DNA of 47,148 bases from NCBI GenBank assembly GCA_937860055.1, contig CALMBO010000019.1, forward strand, positions 1-47,148. Direction: 5' to 3'. This document shows, in pieces, positions 31,905-42,100 of the stretch (the first letter of the stretch is position 1; every line of letters starts with the position of its first letter). A model generated the notes under the pieces. That model made no database searches, was not told where the DNA came from, and was given only the letters and a program-made list of their open reading frames with translations. The stretch comes from an uncultured Verrucomicrobiota bacterium (lineage in GTDB: Bacteria; Verrucomicrobiota; Kiritimatiellia; CAIQIC01; Lenti-01). The position numbers and the translations under genes were made by a program.

Positions 31905-34043
31905 ATGAGCCATTCCAGCCGGGCAGCGTGGACGGCGGCGCGCAGTTCTCTCGAGAACTGGGTGGAAGGCGTCCTGAGCCGGCTGGAGGAATATCCCCGG
32001 GTCCTGGGTTCCGCCCCGGCGAAGGCACGGGTCGTGGTGCTGGGCGGGGGCACCGGGCTCTCCACCGTTCTGGGAGGCAATTCGGCGCTGCCCGGCTGGG
32101 TGGATCCGCCCGCCGGCGGTCTCGCGCGCGAATTTTCGCAGGTCCACGTGGGGGTTTGCACGACGGACGATGGCGGCTCGACGGGCGAACTGGTCCGGCG
32201 CCTTCCCATGATCGGCATCGGGGATACCCGCAAGGTGATGCTGTCGATGGTCGACCGTTCGGCGCTGGCGAGGCGATACGGGCCGGATTCGTCCGCGCTG
32301 AAGATCATCCAGCAGGTATTCTTGCATCGCTTTGGGGAACGATCGCCCAGCCGCGCGGAGTTGCGCGATCCGGTGCGCATCCTGGGGCCCGCGCTGCGGA
32401 AGGCGTGTCCGGCCGGGTTGCGCGCGGCGCTGGCGGGCCTGGCCTCGGGCATGGCACCCTGGCTGGAAGAGCGCTTGCGCGTGCCGGGGCATTGCTTGGG
32501 AAACCTGCTGATGACGGCGGCAATCTTCCGGGGGATCCAGTCGCCCCGGCCGCCGGCGATGACTGAGCTGGAGCGCGGCCTGTCGGCGGTCGGCGGAGCC
32601 ATCGGCGTGCCGCCGGGGCGGATCCATGCGGTGACGGCCACGCCGGGCTCGCTGGTCTATGAATATGCCAACGGCGTGGTGGCGACCGGGCAGTCGCGGG
32701 CCGCGCGCGCGCGGCGCGGATGCGCGGTCCGGCGCGTATGGATTTCCTTTGCCTCCGATCCCAAGGCCAGCCCTGCCCTGGTCCAGGCCCTGCGCGCGGC
32801 GGATCTGATCGTCTATGCGCCCGGGAGCCTGTACAGCAGCATGCTGCCCGTGCTGCTGGTGCCGGGGGTGGTCGAGGCCATCCGCGCCAACCGCCGCGCG
32901 GTCAAGATCCTCGGCGCGAACCTGTGGATCCAGGAAGGCGAGACGGACATGTCGTTCCGCGAGGAGAGTCGCGGATTCTGGGTGTCGGAACTGATCGAGG
33001 CCTACGGGCGGAACATCCCGGGAGGCATCGCGGGATTGTTCGACGTGGCGTTGGCGACGAGCCTGGACACGGTGCCGGGCAGCATCATCCGCAACTACGC
33101 CCTGGAGGGCAAGCATCCCATCCATCTGGACCGCGCCCGGGTGGCCGCGCTGGGGGTGATGCCGGTGGAGGCGAGCCTGTTTTCCAGCGACCGCTGGCAG
33201 CGCGATGCGATGATCCACCACGATCCGGCGCGTTTCGCCGCGGCGATCCGCACGGTCTACCAGGGGCTTTCCCGCCGCCGCGTGGCGCCGCGGCCCGGCT
33301 TGGCGCGGGTTCGCCGACCCGCCATCCAGCGGGGGCCTTCGGCCTGCGAACGGATGGAGGATGTCGTCGCCGCAATGGCGAAGAAGGCGGTCCCGTCGTC
33401 CGCCCTCCGCGGGGCGCTGGAGGATTTCCTGTGGCGGAATCCGGATGTCCTGCCGGAGCATCTGGCCTATTTCGACGGCGTCCGGGTGGTGCCCGATGCG
33501 CAATGGAAGCGCAGCCGGGAGTGGGACAACGTGCTGGGCTACTACGATCCGGACACGAAGCGGATCATGCTGCATGAGCAGGTTCTCCAGAAGCCCGGGG
33601 CGCTGGGCCCGAATTTCGCGGTGGCGCTGGGGGAATCCCTGCTGGGCCGCTACATCGCGAGGAAATGGTGGGAGGAGGAGGCTCCCGGGGCGGGCTACCG
33701 CGCTTATGAGATCGAGCTGCGGCCGCCTTCCCGGCGCGAAGGCTTCCTGCCGGACGCGAGCCTGAGGAACTATCTGCGCCTGGCCCAGATGCTGCCGCGG
33801 ACCGGCGCCTCCCTGCGGTATTTCCGGCCGGTGCCGAAAGGGACGGGATTCCTGCCGTGCGGCATCCTGTTCGGTCTTGCGTTCGCGTGGGCCCTGGACA
33901 GCGCGAACGTGCCGGCGCTGGATTACGAGATGCAGATCCTGCAATGGCCCGCCGCCCGTCTCCTGCCGTACCAGGTGAGGGCCCGTGCGCGGCACCGGGA
34001 GCTGGTCCGCTTTTTCCGCGCGGAAGTTTTTCGCCACGCCTGA
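31905..34043 (+). CDS. YvcK/CofD-family protein with extra C-terminal domain
   Basis: A 712-residue protein, more than twice the usual length of YvcK. Residues about 40-455 form the CofD/YvcK domain: VVVLGGGTGLSTVLGG, TTDDGGSTGELVRR, PGHCLGNLLM with the conserved Asn200, and YAPGSLYSSMLPVLL. YvcK proteins bind UDP-sugars and link carbon metabolism to cell-wall synthesis. After an Arg/Pro linker (about 458-480), about 230 residues form a separate domain with FLWRNPDVLPEHL, GYYDPDTKRIMLHEQV, and hydrophobic FLPCGILFGLAFAWAL. I do not recognise this domain. The first 35 residues are also outside the core. It follows accC by 25 bases. Confidence 0.85.
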   Translation: MSHSSRAAWTAARSSLENWVEGVLSRLEEYPRVLGSAPAKARVVVLGGGTGLSTVLGGNSALPGWVDPPAGGLAREFSQVHVGVCTTDDGGSTGELVRRLPMIGIGDTRKVMLSMVDRSALARRYGPDSSALKIIQQVFLHRFGERSPSRAELRDPVRILGPALRKACPAGLRAALAGLASGMAPWLEERLRVPGHCLGNLLMTAAIFRGIQSPRPPAMTELERGLSAVGGAIGVPPGRIHAVTATPGSLVYEYANGVVATGQSRAARARRGCAVRRVWISFASDPKASPALVQALRAADLIVYAPGSLYSSMLPVLLVPGVVEAIRANRRAVKILGANLWIQEGETDMSFREESRGFWVSELIEAYGRNIPGGIAGLFDVALATSLDTVPGSIIRNYALEGKHPIHLDRARVAALGVMPVEASLFSSDRWQRDAMIHHDPARFAAAIRTVYQGLSRRRVAPRPGLARVRRPAIQRGPSACERMEDVVAAMAKKAVPSSALRGALEDFLWRNPDVLPEHLAYFDGVRVVPDAQWKRSREWDNVLGYYDPDTKRIMLHEQVLQKPGALGPNFAVALGESLLGRYIARKWWEEEAPGAGYRAYEIELRPPSRREGFLPDASLRNYLRLAQMLPRTGASLRYFRPVPKGTGFLPCGILFGLAFAWALDSANVPALDYEMQILQWPAARLLPYQVRARARHRELVRFFRAEVFRHA

Positions 34044-34141
34044 TGGGCGGGATATCGCCCCGCAAAAGGGGGAGGGCTTTCGGACCGCCGGGGAACTTTC
34101 GTGCTTTCTTCGGCATTGCGGGACGGTGTAGCATCGCGCAA

Positions 34142-34699
34142 ATGGCTGAAAATCCTCCATCCGGGAAACAAACGCTGGCGGAAGGCCGGCACCTGAACTT
34201 CGTGGTCCGCAACGGATGGGAATTCGTCGAGCGCCGCAACATTTCCGGCATCGTGGTGGTCATCGGGACGACGAACCACGGCTGCCTGGTGCTGGTGACC
34301 CAATGGCGCGAGCCGGTGAAGGCGTGGGTGGTGGAACTGCCTGCGGGCCTGGCCGGGGATGTTCCCGGCAGCGAGAAGGAAGCGCTGGCGGAGGCGGCGA
34401 AACGCGAACTGCTGGAAGAAACCGGATTCGAGGCTTCCTCGATGGAACCGGTGCTGACGGGGCCGCCCAGCCCGGGGATTTCGGACGAGGTGGTGACTTT
34501 TTTCCGGGCGCGGGGGCTGGTGAGGAGTTCGCGCGGAGGAGGCGTATCGGAGGAAAACGTGCGGGCGCATGCCGTGCCGCTGTCCGGACTTTCCGATTGG
34601 CTGGCCACGGTCCAGGCCCGGGGGATGCTGGTCGATCCGAAGGTGTACGCCGGCGCGTATGTCGTGCGCAAGGAAATGGACGAGTGGATGTATGAGTGA
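34142..34699 (+). CDS. Nudix hydrolase, ADP-sugar pyrophosphatase-like
   Basis: A 185-residue Nudix enzyme that likely hydrolyses a nucleoside diphosphate linked to a sugar or similar group. The catalytic helix is seen in EALAEAAKRELLEETGFE (about 80-97), preceded by PAGLAGD as in ADP-ribose pyrophosphatases. The Gly of the box is displaced by two residues but RE...EE is intact. QWREPVKAWVVELPAG is typical of this subgroup. No Shine-Dalgarno site precedes the ATG, and a TAGCAT element lies only seven bases upstream. The next gene starts inside its last codons, so they are coupled. Confidence 0.88.
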   Translation: MAENPPSGKQTLAEGRHLNFVVRNGWEFVERRNISGIVVVIGTTNHGCLVLVTQWREPVKAWVVELPAGLAGDVPGSEKEALAEAAKRELLEETGFEASSMEPVLTGPPSPGISDEVVTFFRARGLVRSSRGGGVSEENVRAHAVPLSGLSDWLATVQARGMLVDPKVYAGAYVVRKEMDEWMYE

Positions 34700-35885
34700 G
34701 CCTCGAACCGCCGAATCCGCCGATTCCAGGAAGACGGGGGCTGCCACGGTGTTTTCCGTTCCGGAAGGCAAGCGGATTTCCGTCGGCGCGCCCAGTCTGA
34801 TCGCCCTGGCCAATGGAAAATTGCTCGTGGCATTCGACCAGGCGGGGCCCGACGTGAAGGGGCTGAACGGAAAAAAGGGGCACGACGCCAAGCGGAACCG
34901 CTGGATGCAGGGGAGGGTGATGTCCTCGGGCGATGGCGGGGCGACGTGGCAGCTGGCGGCGACCTATCCTTTCCGCCGCGCCAGCCTGTTCCGCGATGGA
35001 GGAGATGTCTATCTGCTGGGCGAGGCCTCGGGCGGCCTGTGCCTGATGCGTTCCCCCGATGGCGGCGGCAGCTGGTCCGCCCCGATGGAACTGACGGGCG
35101 ATCTGGATCTCTGGCTGGCGCCGACCTCCGTGCTGGCGGATGGCGATTCCTGGTTTGTGCCCTGCCTGATCCCATCGGCCGGCGGGATGGGCTTGACGGT
35201 GTTCCGCGCCCCCCGGGGTGCGAGCCTGATGAACCGCAAGGCCTGGTCGCAGGGGCCCGTCTCGAGTCCGTTGTCCCAACTGATCCCGTCCGCCGCAGGG
35301 GCGGGATTCGGCGTGCCGGCGGGCGGGGCGGCCATCGCGTGGCGCGATCCGGTGCTGGCGAGGATTTCCGATCCGAAGCATCCGTGGCATGCGGGGGGCG
35401 CCTTGCATGTGCTGGGCGCAACGACGAGCGGGCGCCAGCATTGGGCCGCCGTGATGAGGCTTGCGGCGGCCGACCTGTCGGTGGCGCCGCAACCGGCGCC
35501 CGGCGGCGCCCCGTGGGTCTGGTTGCCGCTGCCGGGCGGCCACGAGAAGTTCGACCTCTTCTATGACGAGCCGAGCCGCCAGCATTGGCTGGTGGGGAGC
35601 CGGGGTTCTCCCGGCCTTCCGCTGGGACATGAGGCTTCGCAGGAGGACGGTTTGCATCGGCTGGGGCTCTGGTCGTCGGTCAATCTCTCGGATTGGCTGT
35701 TTTCCGCTCCGGTGGTGTCGGGGGGAGAGGGGCCGGCCGGGATCCGTTGCGATCCGTCGGCGGCGGTTTGCGGCAATGACCTCGTCTGGGCCTGCCGGGC
35801 GGGGGGGGAACAGAGCCGGAATGCGCGCGAAACCACGCAGCTGTTCTGCGGCCGGGTGGCGAATTTCCGTTTGCGAAACGCTTGA
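34692..35885 (+). CDS. Sialidase-fold (BNR repeat) protein
   Basis: A 397-residue protein with the six-bladed propeller pattern of sialidases. Two Asp boxes are clear: SGDGGATW (79-86) and SPDGGGSW (121-128). FSVPEGKRISVGAPSLIALANGKLLVAFD fits the start of the sialidase fold. No signal peptide is visible, so it may be cytoplasmic. The catalytic residues of true sialidases (Arg triad, Tyr/Glu pair) cannot be assigned, and a neutral call of sialidase superfamily is safer. Its start overlaps the Nudix gene by eight bases in another frame. Confidence 0.75.
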   Translation: MSEPRTAESADSRKTGAATVFSVPEGKRISVGAPSLIALANGKLLVAFDQAGPDVKGLNGKKGHDAKRNRWMQGRVMSSGDGGATWQLAATYPFRRASLFRDGGDVYLLGEASGGLCLMRSPDGGGSWSAPMELTGDLDLWLAPTSVLADGDSWFVPCLIPSAGGMGLTVFRAPRGASLMNRKAWSQGPVSSPLSQLIPSAAGAGFGVPAGGAAIAWRDPVLARISDPKHPWHAGGALHVLGATTSGRQHWAAVMRLAAADLSVAPQPAPGGAPWVWLPLPGGHEKFDLFYDEPSRQHWLVGSRGSPGLPLGHEASQEDGLHRLGLWSSVNLSDWLFSAPVVSGGEGPAGIRCDPSAAVCGNDLVWACRAGGEQSRNARETTQLFCGRVANFRLRNA

Positions 35886-35951
35886 TTTTAGGCGTGATTT
35901 CCCGTCGGGCGTCCGATAGGTTTATCCCGCACAATGTTGGGAGACCCGACG

Positions 35952-38900
35952 ATGAACGAAACCGACAATACAATCCCGGCGGCGCGGTCGCGCTGGTTGG
36001 TTCCCCTGGTCCTGGCGTTGGCCTCCCTGGGGCTGTATCTGGGGACCATGAGCCGGGGGGCGTTTCCGGGGCTTCCGGCCAAGAGCCTGGTGTGGCATCT
36101 GGGGCTCGACTCGATGCCCACGCTGCTGGATTCGCTCTGGGGATATCTTGTCCGGGCGCTGGCCGGCCTGCCCGGAGACTCCGTGGCTCTCTGGGTCGGG
36201 GTCTTCAGCGCGGTGTCCGGGGCGATCTGCGTCGCCTTGGTTGCGGCCCTCATGATGCGGGTTCGCTACCAGATCCACGACGTGCACGATCCGGACGAGG
36301 TGCGGCGGGAGGGGATGGCCCGTCTCCTGGCGGGGGTGTCGACGGGATTGTTCACGATGGCGAGCATTCCCTTCTGGATCCTCTCCACCCGTTCCCTGCC
36401 GGGTACTTTCCATCTGCTGATGCTGCTGGGAGCCGCCTGGCTGTTCTCGGAATACCAGAGGACCGGGAAGTCCAGCCGGCTGTATCTGCTGGGTTTGCTC
36501 TATGGCGCGGGCATCTCCGAATTCGCCACGTTCTGGATCTTCGCGCCGCTGGCGGCGCTGCTGGTGGTCCGGGCGATGCTGCAGCGGGCGGATTTCAGCA
36601 TGCGGGTGCTGGTCCGGACCGGCCTGTGCCTGGTGCCGGGGCTTCTGCTCTACGTGCTGAATGCCTGGATCCTCTGGCTGGACCCCGTTGTCCGGCTGCG
36701 CGGATTCGGATCGCTGCTTTCGGTGGTGTGGTACATCTGGCGCGACCAGTGGCATCTGATCGTCGATGCGCCCCAGACGGCCGGATTCCTGCTGATCATG
36801 GCGCTGACCGTGGGGCCGTGGGGCGTGCTGTTCCTTCTGCGGCCCAAGAAGCCGGCCTGGCGGTATTCGGCGTGGCAGGTCTTCCTGCGCCTCGTGGTCC
36901 TGGTGGTCACCCTGGCGGTGCTGTTCGACCTGTCGATTTCCCCCTGGCATTTCTTCGGCATGTCCTACCTGATGGTGACCCCCTACGTGATCCTGGCTGC
37001 CTGCACCGGGACCGTGGCCGGAGAATTCTGGGTGATGGGCCAGCGGCGGACGCACCGGAATGCGGGCATCGGCCAGCCCCTGCGCAGCGCAATGGGCGTG
37101 CTCGGCGCGCTGATGCCGGCGGCGATCGTGGTGGCGGGAGCCTTGAACCTGCCGGTAGCCACCGGCCGCCCCGGGGCGGAAATCGCGGCGATGGCCGGGC
37201 AGGTGGTGGGCGATCTGCAAGGGCGCGATGTCCTGCTGTCCAACGGCGTGCTGGATGATTCCATCCGCCTGCTGGCCCGGCGGCGCGGCCAGGAATTGAA
37301 GGTGGTTTCCCTGCCGCAAACCGTGGCGGCTCCCTATCGCCAGTATCTGGCGCGCTTTTTCTCCGAACCGCGCCAGCAGTCGTTGCTTCAGGTGGGCTTT
37401 TCCGCTTTCCTGCAGGATTTCCTCGCCGATGACGAGGGGCTGGCCCGGACCGCCACGCTGGATCTGGCCGATCCCCTCCGCGAATATGGTTATCTGGTTC
37501 CGGACCATCTGGTGTTCCGGGCGGAACTGTCGGAGGAACGGATCGACCTGCCGGCCCTGGTCGAGGCGCAGAAGCCCTTCTGGAACCGCCTCGAGAAATT
37601 CGCGGCGATGCCGCTGGATCGGCGGAATCCCGCCTACGGCTATCAGCGGTATCTGCTCCGCCTGGCTTCCAAGGTGGCCAACAACATCGGATTCATGCAG
37701 GTCGAACGCGGCGACCGGGGCGGCGCGGTCGAGACCTTCAAGCAGGCCCGTCGCCTCGATCCTGACAACATCAGCGCCTTGCTGAACCTCTTGACCATCG
37801 CCCAGGAAGACAAGCTGCCCGAGGAGGCGGACTACCAGGCCGCCTGGGAGGACTTCAAGGGACGGCATGTGGACAGCCGCGTGATGTGGTCGCTGGCGGG
37901 CCTGTACGGCTACGTGCACAACACGGGCTTCCTGGTCCGGCAGGGCATGATGTGGGCGGTTTCCGGCAAGCCTCGCATCGCCGAGGCCGAATTGCGCCGG
38001 GCCTCGGGAGGCCGGGCGGTCAATGCCGAGATCAAGGCCTTCCTGGGGCGCGCCTATCTGCACGGCGGCGATCTGCAGCGGAGCGCGGAATTCTATCGGG
38101 AGGCGCTGAAGGAAAATCCCAAGGATGTGAAGTCCCTCCGGATGCTGGCGGAGCTGTCGATGAACGCCGAGGATTACGAGGAGGCGGAACGGCTGTTCAA
38201 CGAGGCGGAGGCCGCCGGACTGCCGCCGGGGAGCCTGGGCTTCGAACGGGCCGCGCTGGCCTATCTGCAAGGCCAGGCGGAGGACTCTCTCGCCCGGTTG
38301 AGGGAACTGGTGAGGCGGAACAAGGAGGATGTCCGCGCCTGGGCGCTTTTGGCCATGGTGACGAGCGATGGCAGCGACCCCGATATGTACGAGAAGTCGC
38401 TGAAGTCCCTGAAGAACCTGCAGGGAACATCTCCCGATGTCCGGCTGATGCTGGCGGAACTGTACCTCAACCGCGCCGAACTGGCGGAGGCCCGCGCCGA
38501 ACTCGACCAGTTGACGCGCATGAACCCGCGCCATGTCCGCGCCTGGGAAATGCTGGTGGCGGTCGATTTCCGCGAACGCAAGCAGGAACTGGCGGAAGAC
38601 CACGTGCGCGCCCTGCTGACGCTGGATCCGGAGAACTTCACCGGCAATCTGATGCTGGGTTCCTTCCAGTATTCGCGCGGGCAGAATTCGCTGGCAGAAT
38701 CCTCGTACCGCACCGCGATGAAGGCCCGGCGGGATCCGGAGGTCCTGAACGACCTGGCCTATCTGCTGATGATCAACAAGAGCGGGGCGGCGGAAGAGGC
38801 CCGCGCCCTGATCGAGGAAGCGCTGGCGAAACAGCCGGAGAATCCGGTCTTCCTGTCCACGCGTGGCGAACTCAACCTGCGGGAAGGGCGGTACGACGAG

Positions 38901-39098
38901 GCCGAGCGCGACCTGCAGCAGGTGCTCGCCGCCATGCCGGACAACGCCCAGGTGCTGTTGCTGTCCGCCCAGCTCTATGCGGCCCGCGGGCAGAAGGAGG
39001 CGGCCCTGGAGCTGGCGGAGACCTTGCTGGACCGCCAAGGCGAACTCCCGGTGGAGCAGCAGGCCCAGCTGCAGAAGTTGATCAAGGATGTGCGATAG
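35952..39098 (+). CDS. DUF2723-like membrane protein with TPR domain (copy 1)
   Basis: A 1048-residue protein. About ten membrane segments (about 14-410) have the layout of DUF2723 / protein mannosyltransferase-like integral membrane proteins: a first loop DSMPTLLDSLWGYLVRALAGLP, then SAVSGAICVALVAALMMR and PFWILSTRSLPGTFHLLML. A mixed domain follows (about 415-560), then a long array of tetratricopeptide repeats to the end (for example EIKAFLGRAYLHGGDLQRSAEFYREAL). The acidic DxGE motif of catalytic PMT-type relatives is not seen in the first loop. GGGAG lies eight bases before the ATG at 35952; an earlier ATG is less likely. It is followed by a paralogue. Confidence 0.8.
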   Translation: MNETDNTIPAARSRWLVPLVLALASLGLYLGTMSRGAFPGLPAKSLVWHLGLDSMPTLLDSLWGYLVRALAGLPGDSVALWVGVFSAVSGAICVALVAALMMRVRYQIHDVHDPDEVRREGMARLLAGVSTGLFTMASIPFWILSTRSLPGTFHLLMLLGAAWLFSEYQRTGKSSRLYLLGLLYGAGISEFATFWIFAPLAALLVVRAMLQRADFSMRVLVRTGLCLVPGLLLYVLNAWILWLDPVVRLRGFGSLLSVVWYIWRDQWHLIVDAPQTAGFLLIMALTVGPWGVLFLLRPKKPAWRYSAWQVFLRLVVLVVTLAVLFDLSISPWHFFGMSYLMVTPYVILAACTGTVAGEFWVMGQRRTHRNAGIGQPLRSAMGVLGALMPAAIVVAGALNLPVATGRPGAEIAAMAGQVVGDLQGRDVLLSNGVLDDSIRLLARRRGQELKVVSLPQTVAAPYRQYLARFFSEPRQQSLLQVGFSAFLQDFLADDEGLARTATLDLADPLREYGYLVPDHLVFRAELSEERIDLPALVEAQKPFWNRLEKFAAMPLDRRNPAYGYQRYLLRLASKVANNIGFMQVERGDRGGAVETFKQARRLDPDNISALLNLLTIAQEDKLPEEADYQAAWEDFKGRHVDSRVMWSLAGLYGYVHNTGFLVRQGMMWAVSGKPRIAEAELRRASGGRAVNAEIKAFLGRAYLHGGDLQRSAEFYREALKENPKDVKSLRMLAELSMNAEDYEEAERLFNEAEAAGLPPGSLGFERAALAYLQGQAEDSLARLRELVRRNKEDVRAWALLAMVTSDGSDPDMYEKSLKSLKNLQGTSPDVRLMLAELYLNRAELAEARAELDQLTRMNPRHVRAWEMLVAVDFRERKQELAEDHVRALLTLDPENFTGNLMLGSFQYSRGQNSLAESSYRTAMKARRDPEVLNDLAYLLMINKSGAAEEARALIEEALAKQPENPVFLSTRGELNLREGRYDEAERDLQQVLAAMPDNAQVLLLSAQLYAARGQKEAALELAETLLDRQGELPVEQQAQLQKLIKDVR

Positions 39099-39194
39099 GG
39101 GGATGCCCATGCGCAGGATGTGGCGTTCAACCAATGGCGCCGCCGGCGCGCGGACCCTGCCGGACCGGTGGTTTTCCCCTTTGTGCGCCGCCCC

Positions 39195-42100
39195 ATGAGC
39201 GATATCCCTTCCGAAGCGAACGGGACCGAAAAGGGGAAGGGGAGGTTTTTCTTCTTCCGCCCGGGAATGGGGCATACCCCCGGCGAGGGCCGGGATCCCC
39301 GCATCCCGCTGGAAAGCGATCCCGTGGCCAACCAGTTTCCCACGGAACGCCAGATCGGGTTCTGCCTGTCCTTGCTTTCGCTTGTCCTCTATCTGGCCTC
39401 GATGAGCTGGACGGCATTCCCCGGGCCTCCGACATGGGCCCTCTTGGCGCATCTGGATCCCCATTCCCCTCCGACCTCCCTGGATCCCCTCTGGGGATGG
39501 TGGGTGAAGGCGGCCGCCCGCCTGCCGGTCGGAACAGTGGCGGGGTGGACCGGCTTGTTCAGCGCCCTGTGCGGAGCGGCCTCCGTTGGCCTGCTGGCAC
39601 GGCTGATGATGCGCGTCGGCTATTTGATCCGGAACGAACCCGGACGCTATTCATTCATCCGGGAGGCTCAGGCCCGGCGGCTTTCCGGAACCACGACCGG
39701 TCTCTACCTGGCCTGCAGCATTCCCTTCTGGGTGGCTTCCACCCGTTCGATGGCCGACACGTTCCACGTTCTGCTGCTGCTGGTATTCGCGTGGTTCGTT
39801 TCCCAATACCAGCATTGGGGAAGGCGCCGTCACCTGTTCCTGGCGGGGCTTTTCTTTGGCATCGGCATCGCGGAATATCCGACGTTCCTTGTCTTTCTGC
39901 CCTTGGCGGTGTTCCATGTGGTGCGCGAGATGATCCGCTGGCAGGTCCTGCGGTCCTGGCGGATGCAGTTCGTCCTGTGGAGCGGGCTGGCGCTGGGGCT
40001 TCTGCTCTATCCGCTGGATGCCTATGTCCTTTTCAAACAGAGCGCGTCGGCAGGAATGTACATCCCTCCGCTGGCGGCGGTGCGGCAGGTGCTGGCCGAC
40101 CAGGTCCAGCTGGTCACCCAGATCCGCTTCAACCCGGGATTCCTCGCCATCATCGCCGTCTCGATCGTGCCGTGGCTGACGCTTTTCACGATGTCCAGCC
40201 GGTCCCCGTGGTTCTATGAATGGGGTCAGGTCGGCGTCCGGCTGATTTTCATCGGAGGCCTGGTGGCCATCCTGTTCGACGCCCCATTCTCTCCGTGGCA
40301 TCTGCTGGGCATGGGGTATCTCATGGTGGTGCCCTATCTGATGCTGGCGATCTGCACGGGCTACATGGCCGGGGAATTCTGGATCCTGGGAGAGGCCCAG
40401 GCCCTGCTGGACACGGCTCTCATCAAGCGGACGGTCCGGCGCGCCTCGAGCCTGCTCGCCGTGTTCCTGCCGCTGGTCGTCGTGGCCGGCGGGGTCTTCA
40501 ACTGGAGCACGGTGGACGGCCGATATGGCCGAATCGCGGACATGGCGGTTTCGGAAATCCTGAAGCGGCTGGAGGACCGGGACATCCTCTTCTCCACCGG
40601 GCTCCTCGACGATTCCCTGTGCTTGACCGTCCTGGAAAAGAAGATTCCGGTGCGCGTGATCAGCGCGCCGCGAACCCCCTCCATCCTCTATCTGCAACGG
40701 CTGGCGAAGACCTTCCAGGAAGAGGCCTGGCGGCAGCCGCTGAGCCGGGGCGATTTCGGCATGTTCCTGGAGAACCTGCTCATGTCCGAGGAGGGGCCCG
40801 GCCGCGTCGCGATCATCGACATGCCCGACGTGTTCCGCGAATTCGGCTATCTGGCGCCGGATGGGTTCCTCTACCGCTTGGAAACGGTTCCCGGGCAGAT
40901 CGATTTGCCGGCCCTCGTTGAATCGCAGAAGCCCTTCTGGGATTGGATGGGGCAGCTGGCCCGGTATCCCGTGCCGGAGAAGAGCATTCTCCGCCCCTAC
41001 CAGAACCAGTTGAAGCTGATGGCCTCGAAGGTGGCCAACAACCTGGCGCTCGTGCAGATCGAGCGGGGCGACGAGGAGGGGGCCTTGGAAACCTTGCGGA
41101 TGGCCCGCCGCATCCATCCCGAGAACATCAGCGTCCTGCTGAACCTGATGGAAATGGGCCGGACGCGCGAGCTTCCCGAGGCGGCGGAACTGGAAGCGGC
41201 CTGGGTGGAGCGACAGGAAAAGCTGGGGGGGGAGCGATGGGTCCTTGCCGTCCGCTTCGGCTATGTTTGGAATGCCCGCGAATGGGTCCGGCGCGGCCAT
41301 GTCTGGGCGCTTTCAGGTGTCCCCGCCGTCGAGGAAGCGGCCCGGCGCAAGCCGGCCGTTTCCGACGAGGACGAAGCGAGCAATGACAATCGCCTGCGGG
41401 TTTTGGACCAGGCCTATCTCATGTGGGGGGTTCCGTTCCGGGACGATGCCTATTATCGCGGACAACTGATGAACGACGGACGCGATACCACCGCCTTGAT
41501 GGCAATGTGCCGGCTTGCGCTGCGCCGCAACGATCCAGAGGCGGCCGAAGCCTATATCGCGGAAGCCATGGCCATGGGGCTGGCGGAGGAGAAGACGCTC
41601 TTCGATCGGGCCATGCTCGCCTATGTCCGGGGAGAGGAGGAGGCCGCCGTGCAGTCCCTCGCGGCCCTGGTCCGCCTGACTTCCGGCGACATGCGCGCAT
41701 GGATGGCCCTTTTGCTCTTCTCCGACGAGGCGGATCCCCTGAACGGAGAGGCGATGAAAATGCTGAAGAGCCAGGGGGGAGCTCCCATCGGCGTGCATTT
41801 GACGCTGGCCTCCGTTCATATGTCGCGCCAGCAATGGGCCGCGGCCCAGTCCGAGCTGGAACAGGCCATCCAGCAGGATTCCCGCAACACGCAGGCATGG
41901 GAAATGATGGTGATGCTGGCGCAGGAACGCGGCAACAAGCCGCTGCTGGATACGGGACTGCGCGCCTTGCTTGAACGGGATCAGGAACACTTCCTGCAAT
42001 ACCAGAACGCCGGAGTCGAGCACTACCGCAAAGGCGAACTGGCGCAGGCCGAGGCCATGTTCCGGAAAGGCGTCCAGCGGCGGCGCGACGCGGCGTTGCT

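Noticed and set aside
35922..39464. 1180-codon minus-strand frame opposite the first membrane/TPR gene
   Set aside because: Gln/Arg/His-rich antisense product without domains; the plus strand has clear membrane segments and TPRs.
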